Positions 18,315 through 25,122 of a stretch of 25,122 bases of DNA are shown one piece after another. Positions within the stretch are counted from its first letter, which is position 1, and every line of letters starts with the position of its first letter. This DNA comes from Balamuthia mandrillaris. Lineage: Eukaryota > Discosea > Longamoebia > Balamuthiidae. The stretch covers positions 1 to 25,122 of the forward strand of contig JAVKOQ010000596.1 in assembly GCA_031835245.1 (NCBI GenBank). The letters run 5' to 3'. Under the pieces are notes generated by a model, which ran no database searches, was not told the DNA's origin, and saw only the letters and a list, made by a program, of their open reading frames with translations. Made by a program: the position numbers and the translations under genes.

Positions 18315-18828
18315 AAGCCTGCAAGCATGCAAAGCAGTGTAAAGACTGCTCGATGGGGGGTGAGCGGGACTTGTTTTTTTGTTTTTGTTTCCCCTCACCT
18401 CACACCTCACCGCACCTCTCGTCTCACACCTCACCGCATCTCTCGTCTCACACCTCACCTCCTGTTTCTTTCCACTTTTTTCGCTACTTGTTTTTTTTTT
18501 GCTACTTACTTCCACTACTTTCCACACATGTAGTAAAAATACTGAACGTGCAAACTCCTCATTCTTTTTTTTTTGGTTCCCTTCCCCAACCGCAAAAGAG
18601 GCTCGCCAGTTATCTCGTTATGCTTCTCTCTCTCTCTCTCCCTCGCACTCTTGCTCTTTGCTCTCTCTCTCTCTCTCTCTCTCTCTCGCACTCTTGCTCT
18701 TTGCTCTTGCCTCTCTTCTTTGCTCTTTTTATCTCTTTCTCTCTCTGCTCTCTCTCTCGCTCTGCTCTCTCTCTCTCGCCTCTTGCTCTTCTCTCTCTCT
18801 CTCTCTCTCTCGCACTCTTGCTCTTTCT

Positions 18829-18868
<40 letters not shown>

Positions 18869-19001
18869 CTCTCGTACTCTTGCTCATACACAGAAAGAGG
18901 CAACGCACTGAAAGTGTAAAGGTAAAGCGTATCTTCTTATTTACAGCCCTTCCCTTGCTTTTTCGTTTGCGTGCGAACTGGCCTGAACAGTTCCGAAAGC
19001 T
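18315..19001. repeat. pyrimidine-rich spacer with 24-bp tandem repeat and (CT)n blocks
   Basis: A 687-bp gene-free spacer between convergent genes. A 24-bp unit (CACCTCACCGCACCTCTCGT plus CTCA) is repeated about 2.4 times at 18403-18462 with one mismatch. From about 18620 to 18870 blocks of (CT)n alternate with a CGCACTCTTGCTCTTTG unit seen at least three times. All open frames here are Leu/Ser repeats and are rejected. Confidence 0.75.
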
Positions 19002-19496
19002 TTATTCGTTGGGCTTCTTCATCCTGTCGGGATGCATGACGGGAGCGCCATGGGACTGAGGCATCCGCGTGTTCTCCAACACGAAGCCAATGGCGGGCAC
19101 AAGGAGGCCAATGATGAAAGGGATGAAGGAATAGGAAGCCGGCAGCACGAAGGCCACAAGGCTGAAGATGAGGGTGGCCCAAGCCCACTGGTGGTGCAAG
19201 GGCTCGGCCTTGAGCAGTTGCGCGACGACCGCGGTGAGAGCGGTGTGCATCAACAGCGGCAGGCCCATGAGGCTATCTTCCTTGTCCTTGCCGAGGTAGT
19301 GCAGGACAGCAACCCCAAAGAAAGAGATCACCCCCGCTATCATCCATTCGATAGGTTTGGTGGAGAGGATGCGGTGTTGGATGACTTGGGGGAGGTTCTT
19401 GGCGAGGTTGATGGTCTGCTGGGTCTTTGGGTCCATGCTCGGCACCCCTCCCCCAGGCGTCGTTGCCATCCTGTCCTTGTTCATCATAGTGCTCAT
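19002..19496 (-). CDS. multi-pass membrane protein (164 aa)
   Basis: Single exon, 164 residues from the ATG at 19496 (MSTMMNKDRMATTPGGG). A Pro/Gly-rich N-terminus is followed by about four hydrophobic helices: WMIAGVISFFGVAVLHYL, LPLLMHTALTAVVAQLL, WATLIFSLVAFVLPASYSF and IPFIIGLLVPAIGFVLENT. The short KDKEDS and hydrophilic C-terminal tail (MHPDRMKKPNE) fit a small organelle or ER membrane protein. I do not recognise the family. The frame stays open upstream to another ATG at 19778, adding about 94 basic residues (including TRRRHSGFLFAKGG, which could be a targeting leader). I prefer the internal start because the extension is of low complexity. It lies on the same strand as the downstream paralogue array but does not resemble it. 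Confidence 0.65.
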   Translation of the reverse strand: MSTMMNKDRMATTPGGGVPSMDPKTQQTINLAKNLPQVIQHRILSTKPIEWMIAGVISFFGVAVLHYLGKDKEDSLMGLPLLMHTALTAVVAQLLKAEPLHHQWAWATLIFSLVAFVLPASYSFIPFIIGLLVPAIGFVLENTRMPQSHGAPVMHPDRMKKPNE

Positions 19497-19928
19497 GCTT
19501 TTGCTAACGTTCTTACTTTTTTCTCTTTCGCTCTTATGAATGGAAAGCTGAAGCGGTCCGCCTTTTGCAAATAAGAACCCGGAGTGCCGCCGGCGAGTCA
19601 TGGGCATGGAGAGAGAGGGAGCAGAGCTCCGCCATGCCGGCTCCACACCTGTTTTCGATGGATGTGCCCTCAAATTGACCCCTTTCTCTCTCTTTTCCAT
19701 TTGTTTTCTCTTGATTTCTTTCCAGGTTAACCCCTGCCTGCCTTGCTCTCCTTGCCTCTGCGTTGTTGCGTCTCCCATTGTCAACCCGTTTTGAAGCCTT
19801 CATCCTTTGCTTCTCATCTCGTTGTTCCATCTCTTCTTCTGATCTCTCTTTCATCTCTTCTCATCCTTTTTTTTCCTTCTTCTTCCCTCTTTGTTCTGAC
19901 CGCACAGTTGTTCTGCAAACTTTCTTTC
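19497..19928. other. spacer between 164-aa gene and membrane-protein array
   Basis: Mixed sequence with a pyrimidine-rich part at about 19800-19900. It contains only the possible N-terminal extension of the 164-aa gene (to 19778). Nothing else is supported. Confidence 0.4.
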
Positions 19929-20621
19929 TTATGTATCTACAGTTGTGTACATATCCAACGAAGATGACCGATGGTGATATCTTCCTCCGCCACCACAACA
20001 GCACCACTTCATCCATCGAACGAGCAGGATGAGCACCGCGCACCCGAACGGAACGAACGAGAAGCACGTGTGAATGACCATCAGCCCAAAAACGGAGGTG
20101 GAGGCACAAAGGAATGCCACCAAGTCATCCCCATCAAAGTCGCAAAACTTCCCTTCATCGTAAACAAACAAACAGTCGCGGCCTAAACTGGCCATCGTTG
20201 CGATGCCCCAAGCCCCAACGCCCGTCGTCACCACGAACATCCAAAGGAGGGACGCCCCAAACGCCAACTTGCAGAGAAAGTTAGAGTCTTTGGGGGGGTG
20301 CCAGTTTCGAAAGGAAATACCCTCTCCGATGAAAGGGTTTGCGGCGGAGGACGAAGGAAGATAAGTCACAGAGAAGCTGGAACAGAGGATAGCGATGAGG
20401 TTGGCGGCCACAGCGGCGCAGGTGAAGAGGAAGCCGTGATGGTCGTCTTCGCAGTGGGTGTCAAGCAGGTTCCGTTTGCGCAGGAGCGTAAACAGAGAGA
20501 GAAACAGTACTGTTCGCACGAAGAGTTACGCACCAACTAAAGGAAGAGAGCAAACAAAGAGAGAACGTTTACCTGCCACGAAACCGGCACCATGAATGAA
20601 GTGTTGGACGCTGATCAACAT
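19929..20621 (-). CDS. four-helix membrane protein, array member A (209 aa)
   Basis: Two exons (20621-20573 and 20509-19929, phase 1) give 209 residues. It is paralogous to the next two genes: a 49-nt first exon, the same intron position, then LRKRNLLDTHCEDDHHGF, which aligns with IRKRDVVHTDCDHEHHGF and IREREVVNTDCDHEHHGF. Four predicted helices: about 10-30, FLFTCAAVAANLIAILC, LLWMFVVTTGVGAWGIATM and LMVIHTCFSFVPFGCAVLILLV. The third loop has a DEGKFCD motif shared as EEGKLCD in its sisters. It lacks their acidic ATPLLETA tail and instead ends with a Cys4-Gly4 patch and a hydrophilic stretch, and it has an insert with PFIGEGISF. It is the most divergent copy. Confidence 0.8.
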
Positions 20622-20834
20622 CCTTTTTCTCCACGCCCAGAGGCAAGGCTGGTGGATCCGTGCTTTGAAAAGGTGAAAAGCAAACAACCTTTCTCCTTGC
20701 TCCTCGCTTCTCCTTTTCGTTGTTTGACGAAGACGGTGCAGAAATACATCATCACATCTGGTGCACAACACATGCAACAAAACAAACAGGCCAACATTTA
20801 TTTCTGTGACAACCATGAAAGAAAGCTATCCATC

Positions 20835-21643
20835 TCATGCCGTCTCAAGCAACGGAGTTGCTTCGTTGTCCTCTACGCTCTTTCCATCACTACCACTACC
20901 ACTGCCTGCAAGAGCGATCCCACCGGCTCTTCTCGCTGCTATCCGCCTCTTGCCGGCCCGAACCAAATAAATGATTGCATAGACGAAACCGACCGCTATG
21001 GTCAAGACCAACGGAAGCAGAAGAAAGATGGTGTGGATGATGATGAGGCCGTAGAGACTCGTGGATTCGCAGACGATGCCTAGGGGCTCCGTGTGGATAT
21101 CACAGAGCTTGCCTTCCTCATAGAGCTCCATGCATGTCCCTATGCCGATGTTCACCAACAGGGAGATGCCCCAAAAGCCCAAACCAGAGGTCACACCGTA
21201 ACCCCAAAGAAAGGAGCAGAAGAATGCCACGTCCAACAACATTTCTTTGGCACTCTGAGCGGAACAACGCCACCAAGACAAGAAGTTGCTGAGCGCTGAA
21301 CTAGAGCCTGAGCTTGCAGAGGAAGTTGTCTTCTTAGCAGAGCGCGAGAGGATGAATATTAAACAGACCACGGCTAGGACGTTAGAGACCAGAGCGATTG
21401 TCACGAAAGCGAAGCCGTGGTGCTCGTGGTCGCAGTCCGTGTGGACCACGTCCCGTTTGCGGATGAGCGTCACGAGGGACATGACCAGCACTGTAGCAGA
21501 CGTGGGTTAGATTTGTTGAAAAGGACGAGAAGAGGTAAAGCGGAAGATAAAGAAGCACAGCGAGAATGGCTCAGAAACAGAAAGCAAGACTCACCTAAGA
21601 TGATAATGACGAGGTGACATAGGTGGTGGGCAGTGTTACTCAT
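20835..21643 (-). CDS. four-helix membrane protein, array member B (234 aa)
   Basis: Two exons (21643-21595 and 21490-20835, phase 1), 234 residues. It starts MSNTAHHLCHLVIIIL. Hydrophobic helices lie at about 5-30, 46-68, LLDVAFFCSFLWGYGVTSG to LLVNIG, and LIIIHTIFLLLPLVLTIAV. It keeps TDCDHEHHGFAF, RCSAQSAKEMLLDVAFFC, EEGKLCD and the tail EDNEATPLLETA, almost identical to member C; EATPLL fits a [DE]xxxL[LI] dileucine sorting signal, suggesting endolysosomal targeting. The third loop contains two Cys. A MARVEL- or tetraspan-like topology is possible but no named family is claimed. Confidence 0.82.
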
Positions 21644-22004
21644 CTTTCTTGTGTTTTCGTTGAGGTTCAGGTTTGTTGAAAGGACAGACACAGAGGGAAT
21701 AAAAGGGTGACTCCGAACACTATGGAAAACTCGCTGTTTCTCTTTTCTTTTGCTTTTCGTTCATAATTAACGAGCCATCCTCACCTATTGGGCAGGGCAG
21801 GGACACGGAAGTCTCCGAAATTGGCTTACGGCTGCTGGTAAACGCGGAACAAAACGTATATTATAGTTATAACTTTCATTTACATTATTATAGTTATTAT
21901 ACGCTTTTTTCTTTGCAGTGGGCAACTTTGGTCGCGGGAAAAATTTGTCCACCGCTGTAGCGACGGTTTTTTTTTTTCATGTTTGCTAATACTTTTACAT
22001 TCCG
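21644..22004. other. spacer between array members B and C
   Basis: No gene. An AT-rich block has ATTATAGTTAT as a direct repeat (21860-21870 and 21887-21897) enclosed by CGTATA (21855-21860) and its complement TATACG (21898-21903). It lies upstream of member B and downstream of member C. Confidence 0.45.
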
Positions 22005-22747
22005 TTATGCCGTCTCAAGCAACGGAGTTGCTTCGTTATCCTCTCCACTCTTAGCATCACCTCTTGTTGCTCTGCTCCGCTTCAGGGTCCTAACTACCTG
22101 ATTGATCATCAAGATGAGGCCTAGAATAAAGCTCAAGAACAGTGGCATCAGCAGGAGGCAGGTGTGGATAATGACTAGGCCATAGAGGCTTGTGGATTCG
22201 CAAATCAGGGACAAGGGTCCTCCATGGACGTCACAGAGCTTGCCTTCCTCATAACGCGCCTTGCACTCGGTCCCTGTGCCGAGATCCACCAACAGAATGA
22301 TGCCCCAAATGCTCAAACCAGTGGTAACAACGAAGGCCCAAAGAAAGCAGCAGAAGAAAGCCACATCCAACAACATTTCCTTGGCACTCTGAGCGGAACA
22401 GCGCCACCCAGAAAAGAAGTTGCTGAGCGCTGAACCAAAGCTTGAGCTTGCTGCTACCTTCCTGGCAGCGTGATGGGGAATGAAGGCGAAGCAAGCCACA
22501 GCCAAGAGGTTGGTGACCAGAGCGATTGCCACGAAGGCAAAGCCGTGGTGCTCATGGTCGCAGTCCGTGTTGACCACCTCCCGTTCACGAATGATTGTCA
22601 CCAGGGACATGATCAATACTGCAGCAGACATGAAGGGAACATGGGTTAGCATTGTTGAAGGAGGCGGAAGTGCTAATGAGGGAAGCAGCAAGGCGAACCG
22701 ATGATGAAAATGACGAGGTGAAGCACATGTTGGACGGTGTTACCCAT
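22005..22747 (-). CDS. four-helix membrane protein, array member C (220 aa)
   Basis: Two exons (22747-22699 and 22618-22005, phase 1), 220 residues. It starts MGNTVQHVLHLVIFII and continues VLIMSLVTIIREREVVNTDC. Shared with member B: DCDHEHHGFAF, WRCSAQSAKEMLLDVAFFC, EEGKLCDVH, CESTSLYGL, and the final EDNEATPLLETA. Nucleotide identity with member B is visible over long blocks (for example the 3' end at 22010-22036 against 20838-20870), so the duplication is recent. The intron contains a TGCTAAC branch-like site before a CTGCAG acceptor. MGNT at the N-terminus is compatible with, but not proof of, lipid modification. Confidence 0.82.
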
Positions 22748-23295
22748 TTTCTTGTGGTCTGTTGGAGCTTAGATAGACAGGGGATCCCTGCGTCCTCTTC
22801 GAAACTGGCCAAAGCTGAGCCGGTTTTTTCCTTGTTCGTTTGTCGTTATACAAATGACTAGTCCATCAGTCATTGGCGGGTTTGCGGAAGTCCCCCTTTT
22901 TTCAAAAACCTCGTGCAAAATAAGCTGCTTCCCGTTATCGCGTCATTACATCGGGATGAACTTAAATCCCACAATTATTATAGGCGCATTAAATTAAAAT
23001 CCGTTAAATTCCTCAGATAATTTAAATTCCAATAATTGTTAGGATGTTATACATTCCAATCATTCTTTGCATTCTCGATCGAATTTCATAAAAGAGCCCA
23101 CTGCGTAGAGAAGAGAAGAGGAGAGATTCATCGGCCTTCTTCTTTTTTCCTTTCCCTCTCTCTGGCCACAACGCCCTTTTTGTTGTTTGTGCTTCAAAGG
23201 TTTTTTTTCTGTTGACCATCTCCTTCTAGTTCCAAGAGTCTCTCTAACAAAGTTTATTATTTTTTTTTTAAAAAAAATTAAACAAAACGATAAGG
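22748..23295. promoter_or_regulatory. divergent spacer, array member C / K+ channel
   Basis: No gene. A nested AT-rich inverted repeat spans 22971-23039: ACAATTATT (22971-22979) pairs with AATAATTGT (23031-23039), and inside it TTAAATTA (22989-22996) pairs with TAATTTAA (23018-23025). Further right is a pyrimidine-rich leader and a T8-A7 run at about 23263-23278 immediately before the channel start. Either part could hold promoter elements for the two divergent genes. Confidence 0.4.
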
Positions 23296-24726
23296 ATGAG
23301 GAAAGCCAAGAAGAAGAAGAACAACAATGACGTAGCGGTTTCTTCTTCCGGGAGGGAGAAGCAAAAAAAAGTGGTGGTGGTGGTGGCAGAGGACGAAGAA
23401 GAAGATGGAAGCAACAGCAGCGAAACAACAACGACACAACCCACGAGCGATAGAATTTCGGAGGGCTACAGCTCCGATGAGGACGAGTCTTCCGAAGATG
23501 AAGAGGACATGATTGAAGAAGTCCATCTATCGGATGAAGAAACTGACGGAGATGAAGGAGACGAGGAATACGTTCGCGAACAACAGGAACAAGCCAAAGC
23601 CAAAGAGAAAGCAGAAGAACAGCAGCTCCACCACCAACAACGCCAACAAAAACGTGGCGGTGACGGCGGTGGCGGCAGTCTCTTTGTTCAACACATCAAA
23701 CGGGTTATGCTGGAGCAACAGCTGCAAAAACAGAAGCAACAGTCGGCCGACGACGCGCTTGCTCCCCCCATCAACACCAGCCTCAACAACCGTCGAAGGG
23801 TCTCCATCCCCTTTGTCGCCGCGGACACGAAAACCACCACTTTGACGGACGAGGCCGGAGAGGAAGACGCCCAAGAAGAAGAAGAACAGCAAAGCTCTTT
23901 TCCGGGGTCGCCCGTGCTGAGTTCCATCTTTCGCACCTTCTCCGGCCCGCTTTACTCCGCGTTCAACAGCGAAGACCCGACCGCCATTTCTTCCTCTTCG
24001 TCCTCCTCTTCTTCTGCCTTTACGTTCCCTCACCTTCCGCTCCATCTCAAAAAACAGCAGAAAAAACAAACGCAGCGGCTTCTCTCGCAAAGCTGTAAAG
24101 GCCCTACTCTTCGGCCAGGAACAACGAGTTGGAGGGCCAAAGCTCTTCAATCTTCTCTTTCGTCTTCCTCTTCAACCGTAAGAACTGGAACAAAAACGAA
24201 AACAAACGAGGAAACCGAAGACGAAGAAGCAAATGGTTCTTCTTTTTCATCAGCTTCATCAAACTTGAACGGCTCAACGAAAGAAGAAGAAGAAGAAGCC
24301 ACACAAGAAACTGACGAAACGGAAGACGACAGCCTCTCTACTTCTGCTCCCTCTTCCTCCCCTTCTTCAGTTCCAAGTTCAAGCAGAAAACTGAGGTCGC
24401 TTATGACGGTGGCAGGAGCGGCCATGTGGCTTCAAAAGCAACCTGCCATCACCAAGAAACGTCCGACTGTTATTCACCCAAAGAGCCCCTTTGCCTTCAA
24501 CTGGAACCTCTTCATGTTTGCTGCGTTGACGTACATGGCGGTGTCCGTGCCCTACGGGTCTGCTTTCACGGATGAATTTGTTGGAGGGAGGCTTTCCTGG
24601 CAGGAGGTCCTTGTCGATATTATACTAGTTGTGGATATTTGGGTCAACATGCATAAGACTTTTATGGGTTTGTGTTACCTCCTTTGGTTCTCTTGTCATC
24701 ACTAGTTCCACTTCTCTCCCCTCCCC

Positions 24727-24767
<41 letters not shown>

Positions 24768-25122
24768 AACGGTCCGTTTTACAGATCAATCAGGAACATA
24801 TGTAGGAGATCACAAACGGATTCGAAGCAACTATATTCGAAGTTGGTTTGCAGTAGATCTTTTGTCGGTGTTGCCTGTTCAGTACGTGTACCTGTTTTTG
24901 GGGATTTGCCTTCCTTCAGGACTCTCTTCGCAGATTCACCTCTTTCTTGCCATTCTCTATCGTTTGTTGAAGCTGGTGAAGCTGCTTCGCTTCGTATCGT
25001 ACCTGGGCGTGCTAGAGAACGATCGACGCTTCAACCAGGGCCTACTTCGTTTCTTCGAGTTGAACTTGGTGGTCTTTCTTATTGCGCATTGGATAGGGTA
25101 CATTATCTTGCTCTTTTTTTTT
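23296..25122 (+). CDS. voltage-gated K+ channel, EAG/AKT/CNBD type (partial, runs off window)
   Basis: Exon 1 23296-24667, exon 2 24785 to about 25097 (donor GTACAT in GGGTACATT, tentative); the rest is beyond the right edge. The first 395 residues are low complexity: acidic and serine tracts, Gln/Lys runs. From there: HPKSPFAFNWNL and S1 (about 402-424), S2 VLVDIILVVDIWVNMHKTF, then exon 2 with S3 SWFAVDLLSVLPVQYV, S4 YRLLKLVKLLRFVSYL with four regularly spaced basic residues, and S5 LNLVVFLIAHWIG. The order and the HP-S-F-WN motif before S1 match EAG/HCN/plant Shaker-type channels, which usually carry a cyclic-nucleotide-binding domain after S6 (not in this window). Intron 1 contains (CT)n at about 24735-24765. 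Confidence 0.85.
24735..24765. repeat. (CT)n microsatellite in K+ channel intron 1
   Basis: About 14 CT units in the intron upstream of a TTTTACAG acceptor. Confidence 0.9.

Noticed and set aside
18403-18462. CRISPR-like array
   Set aside because: Contiguous 24-bp tandem units without unique spacers, in a eukaryotic intron-rich setting.
18353-19059. Overlapping Leu/Ser-rich frames of 97-226 residues
   Set aside because: Translations of (CT)n and tandem repeats in a spacer; no start context or homology.
23527-24150. 207-residue minus-strand frame opposite the K+ channel N-terminus
   Set aside because: Mirror of the low-complexity acidic/serine coding sequence.

Overview
This is a gene-dense nuclear segment of a unicellular eukaryote. 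Genes are split by short GT-AG introns (mostly about 40-150 bp), intergenic spacers are short, and AATAAA-type polyadenylation signals follow several stops. I see no operons, prokaryotic ribosome-binding sites, CRISPR array or autonomous mobile element. The gene content (a TerD domain protein, a plant/protist-type UFD1 protein with TRAF-like zinc fingers, an EAG/AKT-type K+ channel, F-box and Ras-like domains, a peroxisomal racemase) and the (CT)n-rich introns fit a free-living protist, perhaps an amoebozoan. That placement is inference; no marker gene here fixes the taxon.

Layout. A small Cys-rich ORF (minus, 459-728) lies left of a GA-rich spacer and the molybdopterin synthase small subunit MOCS2A (plus, 1312-1575). 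Alpha-methylacyl-CoA racemase follows in 5 exons (plus, 1665-3207), tail-to-tail with a 92-residue zinc-binding protein (minus, 3343-3621). Next is an 11-exon gene (minus, 3769-7068) for a 747-residue ubiquitin-like/coiled-coil/UFD1/beta-domain/TRAF-zinc-finger protein. It is divergent from mitochondrial aspartate aminotransferase (6 exons, plus, 7521-9297). A spacer with a tRNA-like relic precedes an orphan 132-residue gene with a good TATA box (plus, 10058-10456), then an unclear coding-like stretch (10607-11081).

The plus strand continues with an F-box/Ras-like GTPase fusion whose P-loop lysine is cysteine (11149-12602), a structured spacer, a probably N-myristoylated SPRY-domain protein (12951-15489), a C2-TerD fusion (15665-17168) and a START-domain lipid-binding protein (17462-18314). 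After a long pyrimidine-rich spacer, the minus strand carries a 164-residue multi-pass membrane protein and a tandem array of three paralogous four-helix membrane proteins (19929-20621, 20835-21643, 22005-22747). A voltage-gated K+ channel (plus, 23296 to the window end) is cut by the right edge.

How the genes relate. Most neighbours look functionally unrelated, as expected in a compact eukaryotic genome. Recurrent themes are ubiquitin biology (UBL-UFD1-TRAF, F-box-Ras, perhaps SPRY) and membrane or calcium biology (C2-TerD, START, the membrane-protein array, the K+ channel). The strongest candidates for something undescribed are the F-box/Ras-like fusion with the altered P-loop, the UBL-extended UFD1 protein, the C2-TerD fusion and the expanded membrane-protein family. 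Exon structures are manual calls from splice dinucleotides, reading phase and remembered family conservation; no search was run.
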